From Trichoplax sp. H2 (lineage: Eukaryota > Placozoa > Uniplacotomia > Trichoplacea): DNA of 64,000 bases. Positions 38,374 to 51,452 of the stretch are shown here, piece after piece (positions within the stretch are counted from its first letter, which is position 1; each line of letters opens with the position of its first letter). The notes under the pieces are model-generated. The model did not search any database. It saw only the letters and a program-made list of their open reading frames with translations, and was not told the DNA's origin. The position numbers were made by a program, and so were the translations under genes. The DNA is taken from assembly GCA_003344405.1 (NCBI GenBank), contig NOWV01000113.1, forward strand, positions 183,125 to 247,124, in the 5' to 3' direction.

Positions 38374-41300
38374 TTATACCAGAACCTCTTCCGATTCCTG
38401 AATGGCCGGTTTTTGCTTTTCAGTTTCTGGAGCGGGTGTCATGCTACTAAAGGCTTTTACTTTTTTGTGTACCACTACAAATGAGATTATTATCGCATTA
38501 AGATCGCCGATATGACTAATGGTAGTAAGTTTCGCACTTGAAATATGAAAAGCTGTTGCGGACTTGTAACAGCAATGAAATTTAAAATGTACTATAACAA
38601 TAGTACTCTATAATACTTACTGTAACCCTGTCCCTGTAGGAATAATTGCACTCCAGTTGACACTGCACCAGCCTAATTAAGGCGTGCAAATAAGTTTAAA
38701 TGATCAAATTGTTACAACTTGCGATATTGCCATACTAATAATACCCTAAATCTTAGGCTTAACAAACCTTTTCGTCTAAAAGTAAGCCGCCACATTCCTC
38801 TAACTAAAGAATAAAAAGAATGAATCCTTTACAATGATCAAATGAGTTACCAAATACTTTGATATGACGTAAAATGGCACCTAATGTAATTATTTGTAAA
38901 TATATCTACGATCCGGTACTATACTGAGTGAAATATACGATAAAAATCATAAAGTACCTTCATAAATGTAGATTGTGTGGGATCAAGCCTTGAATTTAGA
39001 TCAACCTGCATATAAAATTTTCAATTTATAGGTCTCTATAATTGTAAATGCTAGAAGGTTTACCGTATGACAAATTATACAGCATATACCACTTGATCAA
39101 TGATCGGAGATTCTGAACCAACCATGAGCAAAACAGGACAACTGAACAAGATGATGTAATGTTAATTATTATAGCAATAATCTTTCGACCGCTCAATGAT
39201 CCATAGTGCTTGTTACCTCAAAACTGTTGGTGAAGATGCGGGCATAGTCGAACTTGGCTTTGTAATTTGTATAACGGTGCGACTGAAGTAAAACATTAAA
39301 ACAACAGAATTTCTTAGAACCTTCTCATTATGAATTTATATTGCGGTACAAGATTACAGAAGAAGAGTGCCAGATTCCTGGCCTCACGGTATATGTGATT
39401 TATAGCCTCATCTTCTACTTACTTATGGTAAGAGTTCATAAATTTTGCTAGGTTGGTAGGTTTTAATTTCATTAAACACGATCGCAGATGGTTTAATTCG
39501 TCGATATTAATTTCCGGAGTCTATAATTAGATCAAAAGTAATACGATAAATATAGTTGAACAGCATGTTTCAAATGTGAGTAACAACTAAAAACTTCCAT
39601 AGCACCTGTCCAAAATAATACCACTCTAAATGATTCAGCGTATGATTTGTAACCCCGTTTCGGCTAAGATACCATCCAGTCAACTATGGTTATGAGGTGA
39701 ATAACAGTGAGGATATACCCGGTACAGAAGATCTGAAGCAATGAATATTTTAATCATGAGACTGAAACAAAAGACAAGCAGTAAACCTTTTGTTGTCCCC
39801 ACTCAGCCCAGGAAGCAGCCATGCTAACTGTATTAACCAGGATTAAACTTGTTACCATTGCCTTATGTTTCAACTATAACATTTTTATAATTTTGTTATA
39901 TGCGTAGAATCAATATCCTCTTTTACCATGCAACACTATACATAACTTGAATGTTCATGAAAATTTCAAACATTGATTACTTACAGCAAATCTAAGGAGG
40001 ACATTGCCCCCTACACCTACACCAAATCCTATGAATCTGCGTATACTGAAGTAATTTAAAAGTAATGAAGCATTAAAATCCGGGAAGAAAATATTTTTGA
40101 AGACTTAGAGTTCTGCTACTTTGTAATGTAAAACTTGGAATTACGGTATATTACTTGTAATGCTCGCAAACTGTTAATATATTGTTAGCCAACTGATCCA
40201 TTGTCGGGTATTGATAGCTGGGTTAAAGGAAAAATGAAGATTTATGAATTTTTTAGGAAATAGAGACAGAATTTTTGAAATTGTAGCCTCTAAGAATAAT
40301 CTTGAGGTCCATAATATACATACGTATCGGGTAATACTTCAGCATCCTCCTCCTTTACATTGTATGTACAAAAACGATATTAATACTCATATATTCGCAA
40401 CTAGCAAAGCTAAATGAATTGTATCATCATTACTCTGAAAAGTTGACTGAAATCATTAATTTACCTGTCCTGGTGCATCCACGTGGTAAATACAAAAATT
40501 TTCTAACAATACTTCTGATTCTGGGAATCCAAGATATCCACCAAAACAAGTCTTATCTAAAACAAGTTCGTAGATAATGATAGTCATTCATACAAAATGT
40601 TTTTTGGTATATACAGTATTAGGCCATATTTAAACTTACGATTTAATCCAAAGTCATGAAACGTGATCATTGCTGGTTTTCGAAGATTACCCTTTGCGAT
40701 CAGACAAAATTTAATACTCAATACTAAATGCAGCAAAATTAACTATCGAAATTGGTATGCTTAAGACAGTATGAATCCTAGTAATAACATAAAACGTAGT
40801 TTATGTTTTTCACTTCCAATAGATTTATTTACAGTTAGTTACTGGAGGAGTATTGTACATATAATAGCGATATACTGTACTCGTATATATATAGATAAAA
40901 AATTAGGGTAATAATATGACAAAGAGTACAAAGCTGTAGCGCTTGATGAAAGTGCTTCAGAAACAGTAAGTTAAATCACTTTCTTTCAAGAATTTATTAC
41001 TTAGATATTCGGTAAGTCATATCTATTGTAGTATTTATGATTCGATTTAAATGATTGTTATTCTATAAAAGTTTTACCTGTATGTTAACATGAACGAAAC
41101 CATTTTCTACCAAGATTTTCTTGTAAGGCTATCGTTAAACATACAATATAAATAATCCATTGTCAATCTTAAATCGTATTACGGTTAGTCATAGCAACGT
41201 ACACCAGTTTGTAGGATGGTACGAATTACAGTGATTATAAGCTGTAAACGCGTTTTACCCAATAAAAAATATATATTTTTGAAAGATAACACGAATTAGA

Positions 41301-42453
41301 TAATTACAAAGACATCAACATTTAATTTCATGTCTATGAATACTGCTACAGTAAATACATCCTAATATCCTATCATTAATATAAGCATAAATGTACTTAT
41401 ATTGTTCGAGGACAAGCCCAGTTGCGAAATGTAAGCTATCATAACACGCTAGTAGCCTCGCTTGATACTAAATGTAGTCATGTGTGTTAGACTAGGCAAA
41501 TTATATTATCAATGTGTTGCAATTATCTCATTAAGTTAATATTCCTTTACAGAGCAACCTCGTTATTATTAAATTCTATTTAATACCGTAACTTAAGACT
41601 TCTGATGCGCTAGTTTACGTTACCGTGATTGTACTGTATGAATTTGTAGTCTAGAGATGTTGTACCTTATTATCAGCAATATATCATGTGGTTAATAAAT
41701 AATTTACGTATATCAAGAATAAATCGGCTCCAATATGTGGTCTACCAAGTTTAGACTAACATTTCTATCTCAATCTGATGTTGTTACCCTTACAAGAAAT
41801 GTTACTGTTACTCAATTCTTCAAGATTTTGGACACTAATGCCAATATGAGGTTGCATCGAACTTTGACCCTTCACTGCCTTCAGTGATAAACATCATCAT
41901 TAACCCTAAGGTAGAGGGCCATTAACTTAAGCAGAAAAATCTCGAACATTGCAGGCTTACTTGCAGACATTATACCAGTGAAATTTACAGTTAATAGATT
42001 ACAGATAATGCGTTGGTTTGACGGAATCGATCGTGCAGAGAAGGACCTCCACTGAAGAACTGTTGCAGCTCGTCTTCAAAAAACTCGTAACATAATTATT
42101 TTAAGTCTATTGCTGCCACGATTTCTCTTCATTTTAGCAAGAATTCATTTACCTATCATTATTACATTATTCCTATGATCGAAATCATGTAATTATGAAA
42201 TTGCTCTATAAGCCTTGAGGTTTAATTAATTACTGTATTGAAATTTTGACAGCTTGTATGTTCTGATTCAAGCCATAGGTACATCAACAAGTTTGAAAGA
42301 CGATGAAGTTTTTACCTGGAATTTTTCCTCATTTTTGGTATCGGTGCTGCCTTCAGTGCTTTGCTGAGTTTTATCGCCATGTATCTTGTTTACTGTCAGT
42401 TCGATCTCTTCGAAGGTATTCCCTTTGCTTCCAACATTAGCTGATTCGGCCAT
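38374..42453 (-). CDS. N-myc downstream-regulated gene family protein (NDRG)
   Basis: Exons (5' to 3'): 42316-42453, 41078-41128, 40640-40691, 40465-40556, 40324-40352, 40155-40217, 39985-40045, 39787-39873, 39606-39683, 39423-39520, 39217-39282, 39090-39141, 38958-39005, 38768-38803, 38621-38672, 38374-38474. Phases close to 367 aa, matching the family's roughly 370. Signature segments: RKPAMITFHDFGLNH, HVDAPGQ (about 105-111), YQYPTMDQLA, GFGVGVGG, KLTGWYLSRNGVT, CPVLLMVGSESP, SRLDPTQSTFMK and FLQGQGYM. NDRGs have an alpha/beta-hydrolase fold. Where a hydrolase has GxSxG this protein has GVGVGG, so the nucleophile is missing and it should be non-catalytic, as in the family. Its roles elsewhere are in trafficking, stress and differentiation. 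The last-exon acceptor was chosen because it restores GYM and an open polar tail; acceptors at 38537 or 38449 would also keep phase, the first ending early. Confidence 0.92.
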
Positions 42454-42885
42454 TCTTTGCTGCTTTCAAAGCTCATCTGGTTACTGAACTACTGATGAGC
42501 TTAAGTCTACCTGACGAGTGGCTATGACCATAGACTACGAGGTAATGAATCCATGCTGTTATGCGCAGCCTCTGTTACGACCATATGATCGTACAGTACT
42601 ATGCTGTGCTCTTTATTATCAAGTCAGAATCTGCAGTCATACTGTACAGTACTGTATCTCTACAGTATAAGGGCCTCTACTGTAGTTAAGGTAGCAGAAA
42701 ATGGGACACAGACAGAAAGACATCAGTCCCCTGATGCGAAGACACGAACAGTAATATCGGGTGATTGAAAGCCGAAAGGGATTCGTTTTAATCACTCGCT
42801 GGACTTGAAAGTAAAAGCTAATTCAGTCAATTGTAATTTAAATTGTATTTATAGTATTTCTTTACGTTATATTATTGAAACAGTT
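42454..42885. promoter_or_regulatory. Shared head-to-head promoter region NDRG / EMC8-9
   Basis: Only 432 bases separate the two divergent start codons, so both promoters and 5' UTRs must fit here. There is no TATA box. The middle (about 42591-42685) holds a cluster of GTAC palindromes (GTACAGTACT, ACTGTACAGTACTGTA, CTACAGTATA), the leftmost dense member of a series found upstream of several genes to the right. Confidence 0.55.
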
Positions 42886-45518
42886 ATGGCAGCTGCCAAA
42901 ATTACCGTTAAATCAAGGAGTTACGCTAAGATTTTATTACATGCAGCTAAGTATCCCCATTGCAAAGTGGATGGCCTGCTCATCGGTAAATTAACTAACA
43001 ATGGACGCGATGCCTTGGCTACTGATGCGATACCTTTATTTCATACTAGCCATGGCTTAACTCCTATGCTAGAAATAGCCCTTAGTCAGGTTAGGTATCT
43101 ACGTAACTATCCTGGATAAAACAGTGTCAAAACTTAGAGCACTTAACTTGAAACGGTATCATTTTATGCTGTATTCTATAGTCATCACCCTCTTTTCCTG
43201 GCCTTTATACTAGTACTCGTATCGTACTTTTATACAGGATTAGTGAACGAAAACTGCACGGTGTATATGCTGCGGTTGTTCAACTTCGATTTTCCTACAT
43301 TTACAGCATCTGAATACAGTCATGGGCTAAAAATCTTATATTTTAGTAGTGCACGTAATAACTCGAAGTTCATGGTACCATATATTGTACTTTGCTTTGA
43401 TACGCAACAGTCTTTCATCTCTGCAGGAATGTATCAATATCAACTAGAGCTTAGCAGTACTATCCGCGTATTGATACGCTGAAATAAACTGTAGACTATC
43501 TGCCGCTCACCCGTCGTATCTTTTTACCCATTGCAAAATTTGATACGTATTCAGTTGTCACCACCGACTAACTTATCATTTTTACATTTGCCAACTATAT
43601 CAAACAGTACAGTACAGTGAGTATACTTTTCACATACATTTGGACTAAACTATGGTCCCCCTACTTATGAGCACGGACACCGAGTTGATTGAAAACAGCC
43701 ATGGCATCGAATTCGTGCTAAGTCTCGCTAGGACGAATATAATCTTCACTATTACAGTACACACAGCACATAGTAATTATATTATAGGCCATGTTATACA
43801 TACTTAATTGATATTGCAATACAGAACTTACTCATAACGAACTACTCATATTTAATAAACATAAGGACTTGTGCTCAACATGAGCAGCTTATTCACGCTC
43901 TGTTCAATGCTACAATACTACATTAGCTAATCATCTGCGTTAATAAGAATTCAATAATTTTACGTATGATCGATCTCGTAAGGAAGAAAAATGTAAACAT
44001 CAACTTACATACCGAATCATAATTATGGATATCAATTCTTGAATAATGGCCACATAGTAAAGTGCCAGCTAGTTTCGATTTATGAAGTTTGAAATTATAG
44101 TTGCTTAGTACTATCAGTACACTTATACCTATTAAGAATGGAAGGGCGTATTGATCGTGAACTACAAATTGATAATTTCACGTTCAATACAGTGAAAATT
44201 GATATTTTCTTTTCAAATGAAAACAGTATACATAATGTGTATCCCGTTTAATATACTATTATATAGGCCGAGGCTTATGCTGAATCTCAGAAATTGTCCA
44301 TTGTCGGATATTATCAAGCGAATGAACAGCTATCAGAATCACATACGTAAGTGATATAATGATATTTAACCATAGATCTACTTAAGGTAGTAAAATATTA
44401 TTTAGTACAATGTTTGTATTTCACTTTAGTATCATAAATCTAAAGGTAAAATTTAATCAATTTTTGATACTATATGTATAAAATTACTTTTATTAGCAAA
44501 ATTTATAACTGCATTATTAATTAATTATTACAAAACTCATATTTCCTTTATCTGATGTACTACAAATCTTCGACAGTTAAAAGCTGTACAAGTGGCACAG
44601 TAATTAGATCTAAATAGAAAACACCTAATCTAGTACTATCTATAGTATAAGATTATCAGATTTACTTTCTAATAACTGCAAAAATCGCAAGCTCTGTACC
44701 GTATTACGTAGACTACATTATTTTTGCTCTTTACTGGAGATATTTATACTGTAACGTTGTACAGTAATTTAAATCTTTATATAAAAATTGATTTTATTTT
44801 CTAAGGCCGGATGCTTTTGCTATAAAAATCGCCGATAGGATATTGAGCTGTTGTAAATATTGTAGTTTGATGATGGTGAGTAGCCCGTATACTAATGCAT
44901 TAGCCACTATGTTGATTTATATGGATGAAATTAGCAATGTAGCTGTTTCTTTAAAACATTTGATGCGGCGTTATAATTAAGATTAATTTGTTTTAACACA
45001 TATCGGATATCCTTGATTTATATCTTTATACCCTTTGCATTTAAATTATTAAACCACAGGTAGACAATTGTAAAGTTTCTTTGTCATGTCAAGAAGACGC
45101 ACTAGTTGTGAGTATCTACAATTATTCAACGATATCTTCATCATGATAATGTGATTGATTGACGCATACTCGATAGTAATGGGTAACCTTTATTTTAAAT
45201 AATTATTTTATTATAGTGCTACAATAATATAGAAGGGAAATGGAAGAAAGACTCTCAATAGTAAGCATCGCAAGGCTGACTTGACAATCATACATGTTGC
45301 AATTTTAACATTTGGGATCAACAATATGTGTAATGTGACTAACATTTAATTTCATATTCAGTTCTTTAGAGCATCCTAATGAAACGTTGCCAGCATTAGC
45401 TAAGCTTATGACTGGTAAAGCATACAAGAATTTAAAAGATTTCGATAACCATTTGGATGATATTTCCGTAGATTGGCTGAACATTAGCATAAACAAACAG
45501 ATTACAGAAGCTATGTAA
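42886..45518 (+). CDS. ER membrane protein complex subunit 8/9
   Basis: Exons: 42886-43089, 44267-44346, 44806-44875, 45060-45107, 45217-45260, 45362-45518. Phases close to 200 aa, against about 210 for vertebrate EMC8. Matching segments: LLHAAKYPHCKVDGLLIG, AIPLFHTSHGLTPMLEIAL, IVGYYQANE, ADRILSC, LMMVDN and KDFDNHLDDISVDWLN. The fold is MPN-like without the catalytic metal site. The subunit sits on the cytosolic face of the EMC, which inserts tail-anchored and multipass proteins into the ER. Vertebrates have two paralogues (EMC8, EMC9); this single protein cannot be assigned to one. The ATG at 42886 was chosen because the family starts just before this motif block; upstream in-frame codons are not family-like. 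Confidence 0.93.
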
Positions 45519-47769
45519 AACTTTTAGCGATATCTAAGTAAATTTATGATTAATCGCTAATCATTCTATAACGGATAATTTACTTTACAGAAATATTTTA
45601 ATTTAACGATTTTTATGTACAGTGTAAAGTAAAGATCAAACTATGCACCGCTATCCGGATCATTTCGAAATAGATGACATTGAACCTTATTTGTTGTTAT
45701 CATGTACGTTTAAGTAGCACCGGAAATGCTCATTTTACTTAGCCATCTTCATCATAAGAGCAATTCTCGCCTTAGAATCTATTGGTCCTCTAATAAAATA
45801 CAAAATTTATATTGTCACCTATTACTACTCCTATTACGGATAATATTACACCTAGTGCTAGAAGAAATGATTGGCTATATGATAATGGATTATAGTGTAT
45901 TGCATACTTTAACGGAACTTTGATGTTTTTTCTAATATGGCTCGTGCTCGAACAAGTAGTACTGTATTTTTGGACCTATTTTTGTTTTACTCTAATATGG
46001 ATACAGGTTAAAGTCAGTCCTTAACTAACTACAGTACCTTAAATATAGCACGTAAATATTACAGATAGGGTTGATAATCGTTACCGACCATGCTTATTTA
46101 ATTAGTAAGCAGTGCTTAGAATAGCAAAAAGTAAACCGAGATCATGACTACTTTACCGAGTACGACATGTAATTGAATTAGTATAACTAAATAGGTAGAA
46201 AAAATGAATTTGAGAGTATTACAGCGCACGAAATGATGCGCATAAACTTTTACTATGCTAGAATGCTTGGCAAAAGGTTAAATACAATCGATAAACTCTT
46301 ATGTTAATAATTATGATTAACTGTATATTGGACGAATAATATTTACTATTTGATATTTTAGTTCTCCGTATAGACTGAATAAGTCCACAATAGATCGAAA
46401 ACTATTGGAATAAGTACAAAATATTGTTGATAATTCGCTCCATCCTAATGTAGTGTGCATGATTGGAAGCTGAACTATGTCTAGTAATTTTTTGCTGTAG
46501 CTATTAGAAAGTAGAATTGGAAGAACCAAACCACCGGAAATTTTAACTCAAATTTTTTTCAAAAATCACGATGAAGACAGTTGTGATTGTGAAGTAATCA
46601 TGGAGTACAAATATTATGCTACCTTTAATTAAAATACTAGTGTAGTAATAGCAGATATGTTATTAATTTTTGCATTCGGTTTTAGAAAGCAGGCTTGTCA
46701 TCAATAAACCTGCAAATGTTGTACGCGTAGTATTATATAGTAAGAACAAGCATTAATATAATGTAGACTCACGGTTAATCTTAAATGCTCCTTCTAATAC
46801 AACAGTATTAACTGTATGATGAAGCTGATGACTTAAGTTGTGTGACCATACAGAACTTTGTATATAGCAAAACATTCTGATATCTTTATCATAAGCACTC
46901 TACCAAACTGAAATAATTATTGTGGCTTAATTGCTTGTATAACTAATGTACTTGCATCTGCAGTGATTTTGCGTACACTACAGCATCATACTTATCCTCT
47001 TCACGAGTCTCTAGATTAATAAACTAGTATCATAGCTACAGTTTAAGACTTTATGAAGGAGTTTGATGCCAATTTTTTTTGGGGGGGGGGGAGAATATAG
47101 GTATGTTGGTGTCTTCCACAATCATTTCCTCTGCACCTGATGTATGTTACACAATACGTATTTAATTTCAAGTCATAAGACTTGCTAGTTTACTTTCCAA
47201 AATGTGTGCTCATTCCTTTTATTCGATCACAGCTACCTTACTGCTATATTTTGTTAGCTGCAGCTTTATAGTAGCATATCGCGGTCGATTTTAATTGGTA
47301 AATTGTTATTACATTACCAGTTTTATACACTAGTAAATAATTAATTAATGAGCTACGTAAAGAGACTTCTCCCAAGTAGAATTCTCATAATGCGAAAGGC
47401 CTAATCTTGGAATTGATCATTAAATAGCTAGATATATGCGATTGGTTAGGAGCAAAGTATTATATAATATTGCACGGAAGTCATCTAAAATTAAATAATT
47501 GTTTTTATTATTAGTGTCGTATTATATTAATCGGAAATTCGAAGAAATTCTCGATAGGATACGTATAATAATTTCAATTACCTATACTTTTAGTTGTATA
47601 AATGAACTCTACATTTGTAGAAAAAAACGTCAAGTCAAACTTTGTCCTAGTACAATACAGTAAGTTGTATTAGTTTATCATTAAAAGCACACCACCGATC
47701 CATCGCTATCGAGCAATGATACCTAAAATCTAAAGTTGCGGTTTTAATAATACATTGTAACTCAACGGA
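45519..47769. other. Spacer between EMC8/9 and cytochrome b5
   Basis: No gene seen. An 8-T/11-G homopolymer junction lies at 47073-47091. Only stray GTAC-type words occur. Confidence 0.45.
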
Positions 47770-48168
47770 TCATGATGATCTGGATAGAAGTGTATAAGCT
47801 ACCACAGCAACTATTAAAACGATAACAATTGTGCTAAAATTCGATCCTCCTTTATTCGTTTCTTGAGCATTTGGTGGGAAAAAGTGAACCTTGTAGTCCG
47901 TCTCATTCACTTCTGACTGGACAATATCTCCAATATAATAATTCTGCATCATGCTTCGAGCGTCGGTAGAGTGGCCTACGTCTTCGAAAGCTTCTGTAGC
48001 TTCTTTGCCAGCCATTTCTAGCAATACTTCCTCTCCACCTGGATGTTCCTCCATAAATTTCGACACGTCATACACCTTGTTATGTATTATCAACCATAGC
48101 GCCTGACCATTGTTGTGCTTAGCAACTTCTTCTCTGGTAAATGTCTTTGTCGATTCTTCAGAAGACAT
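47770..48168 (-). CDS. Tail-anchored cytochrome b5
   Basis: Single exon, 132 aa. The cytochrome b5 heme domain spans residues 8-83 with the HPGG motif (heme ligand His42) and the second ligand His66 in VGHSTDA, then YYIGDI. A charged linker (84-110) leads to a C-terminal helix [18 protein letters not shown] (111-128) followed by LSRSS. It is therefore tail-anchored in the ER or outer mitochondrial membrane, supplying electrons to desaturases and P450s. The very short luminal tail with one Arg does not settle the ER versus mitochondrial question. No intron interrupts it, unlike most neighbours. Its tail anchor makes it a plausible EMC client, as inference only. Confidence 0.95.
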   Translation of the reverse strand: MSSEESTKTFTREEVAKHNNGQALWLIIHNKVYDVSKFMEEHPGGEEVLLEMAGKEATEAFEDVGHSTDARSMMQNYYIGDIVQSEVNETDYKVHFFPPNAQETNKGGSNFSTIVIVLIVAVVAYTLLSRSS

Positions 48169-51100
48169 TTTTCCTTACTCCTTCAAGGCAATGAAACTGA
48201 TAAAAAATGGCAACAATCACAAGTGCACGTTTACAATTTCTGAACTAAGACCACAGTCACTTTTCTTTTTACTGTACAGTACAGTACAGTACTGTGCTGA
48301 GCGGTATTGTACTGTATTGCACAGTACAGTACAGTACTGTACTGCAGGTTATAACCTCGGCGGTCAAATAACCCAACTACAAAAGTACCACCTAAGTCAA
48401 ATAATAGGTTGTAACAAAGGGTTTTTACCCAAGTCAACAACAAGGAATCACGAATAACCCTTGTTTTTTTCAACAGTGATCATGGTGTTACCGGTATTAC
48501 GATGCGAGTTGTAAAAATGGTTAGACCGACCATGCATGTAACAGCGACTGATAGTTTGTATTAGAAACTTTAAAAAAATATAATTGTGTGATACTGTAAT
48601 AAAAGTAATAAAAACATCAAGAGCCAATTACTCAAGGCTTTACTGATCTGTCTGCGTAGAATTTGAGCCAGAATTTAAAGACATAATTGAAGGCAACATA
48701 GCTGAACATCGTTCAACCAGTTCACAGGGCGTGGCGTGCCCCTGGAATAAAAATGAAATAAAATAATAGTGGTCCAATTACAGTACAGTACACTTACAGC
48801 ACGTCATCATCATTAACTAGTAATGACGGTTACTCAATGTCTTCTTATAAGGGTCTCTACTGTACTGTACAGTACAGTACCGTAAATGGAGATGAGGAAA
48901 AATTCGAAAACCGGTTCGAACGTACTGGAGTGTAACCAGTACTAAGTATCAGTGTCAGTGTCACGTGTAATACAGCACAACGTGTACTTATAACTGACTA
49001 TAACTGAGTACTTTACCGAAATGGCACGACAGATAGACTACGGCATTTTGGACGGACAGATGCTTGACCTCATTTCTTCATCAAATTGTGTCCAACACCT
49101 CGTTAAAAATTAGGAGTCAACTTATGACTATAGAAAAATAAAAAACTAGAAGTTTTAAAAGCTTGGCCGACACGATTACTATACTGTACAGCACTTGTAC
49201 TTTACAGTAGTATGCAGACAGTCGATTCTGAATTGACTGATTTTTTCTAAATTAAGTAATTGATTGCATCCCATTACCTACTGCTAAACTGCTGCATGGA
49301 AGATAGACGGACTTTTCTTACCAAATATAATGAGGTCATCAATATCGAAAAATGATTACTTACTTAGTATGGGTCTTCCATATCTGTTTTCTAAGTCACT
49401 GGTTCTAATTTAAATAGCGTCTATGATCTTATAGAACTGTTTTTAAGTAGAATTTTGTCACAGATAATAAGATTTAATGCAATATTTCTTAATGTAGAAA
49501 ACATCAGTCAATTCAAAATCGACCTTTTGCATATTAAACTACTACCAAAACGAGGTATTTGGCAGATACGCGTATTTTGACGCAATGAAGTCGAAAATAT
49601 CCGTCCGTCTGAAGAGCGATACAAATACTGTAATGAAGAAATGATGATCATGCAATACACTACAGTACAGTGCAATACTGTACAGTACAGTACATTGTAC
49701 CGCATACAGTACTGTACACTGTACTGTACAGTACACTGTGTACAGTACAGTATACTGTACGTACAGTGTGCTGTAGTACTGTACAGTACAGTATGATATG
49801 ATGACAGTCATAGGATCAATCTTTGAATAACAGTTTCGGCGGTTTCGTTATACTGTATGACACATTTTTACTGAAAATACATTTTGCAAAACTACAGTTA
49901 GTTTTCAGCTCCCGTAATTACACGATTTTCAAGTACGATTTGTACAATGAAAACTGACAATCTGATTTGGGAAGATTCAAATACAGTACTGTACTGTACA
50001 GTACAGTACTGTAATCTTCCTACAGGCGTTACAGATGTACTGTATCTACTGTACTGACCGCAGTGTGCGTAATGTCCGTACTGTAAGTAGTAAAGAAGAA
50101 GGAAGTTCCAAACACTGCTCACTAAATTGTAATGTACAGTACAGTAAATAAAAGATTTCCTTTTCGTTGCTGAATCTTCATTGTATCATTAAATAATGAG
50201 AGTATCAATGCCCATTTCCTACCTACTCACTTGCGTAATATTATACTTTAGTATAACTTCACATTTCCTTTGCATGCAACGTATTCCTTCTACATTGATT
50301 AATCATTTATTGTTTTCACATGACGGAATTTAAATTAAACTAGCTTGGTAAAGCTGATATAGTTAAAGGTTACAGTCTCTGAATCATTCAGATCTAATTT
50401 GACGAATCTAATGCATATTACCCTAAAACTAATTCTGCACCAGAGAAGTAAATTGTTAATCTTAGTAGAGCAACAGCAATGCAACTACTTTTGGAAGGTA
50501 GTATATTATGAATATTAGACCTATTTCAAATCATTCCACGCGATGTACAGATTAAACATACTGTACACTGTACAGTACAATAATGTAATACCGACAGTTA
50601 CCGTAGTCCGTTTTGTCTCTATTATGCACAATCAATAAGATTATACAGAGTACGCATAGTACTGTATAGCTTGCATTAAATTATTGAGGATGTGCGTACT
50701 TATTTTAATTTAGGAAATATACAGTATGATATATTTAGTTTAATTTAAAGCCTGCATCATTTAGATGTTGTACAAGGCACCATAAAAATTAGCGATTGCT
50801 TCATGGTTATATCACGCCGCCGCATGAATGATGATCGAGATAGTAAATAGCTGAAAAATTAAATTTATTTATTTACTATAAAATTAATTCATCTTACTGT
50901 TAGTTATAAAAATAATAATCTTAAAAAATTTCAATTATTAAAAAAAAATAAAGGTCATCTTAGGTCGCTGTCACTCGTATACAATGTAACATTTACAACA
51001 TTGTACTGTAGTCGGTTCTAGATTTAAAGTAATACTTGACATAGTCAAGACTATAAATATATACATTTATATTTCATACCACATCGTGAAGTACTATATT

Positions 51101-51452
51101 CTCGTCCAAAAAATAATTTTTGCACTAATAAATTCTGGATTCACTGCTATTGTCTTTAATAGATATACAGCCTACAGCATGGTATGAAAATAATCAGTAA
51201 AGCGTAAGAAAAACTCTTAGGTATTGTTGATAAAATACGATAATATTATTCATCGAAAGTTGGCTATTCCATAATTGAAAGCGAATTTAATATACAAAAC
51301 TTTATCGTTTCATAAGATCCTTAATCTTAATAAATTTAGAGGTTATTTTCACATAATCAGAGAATGAAGAAACAGTCAGAAAACGGTAGCCGGGATTAAA
51401 TCATAAGTCTTTATGTGATATAGGTATGATATGCTCTATGTAGATCGAATAT
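48169..51452. other. Repeat-rich spacer with GTAC islands
   Basis: No gene seen in 3.3 kb. Dense palindromic GTAC islands occur at about 48271-48346 (roughly 100 bases upstream of the cytochrome b5 ATG), 48778-48795, 48858-48884, 49661-49794, 49982-50013 and 50558-50582. The small open frames here (strings of Y, T, V, C, Q) are products of the repeat and not proteins. Confidence 0.6.
49661..49794. repeat. GTAC/TGTACA palindromic repeat island
   Basis: This is one of the densest islands. The sequence is built almost wholly of overlapping ACAGTAC, CTGTACAG, GTACTGTAC and GTACACTG words, which are the same on both strands. It has no fixed period, so it is not a simple microsatellite. It lies in a gene-free stretch. 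Confidence 0.75.

Noticed and set aside
48231-50122. Several open frames of 65-115 codons rich in Y, T, V, C and Q
   Set aside because: They are translations of the GTAC repeat, overlap each other on both strands, and have no splice or start context.
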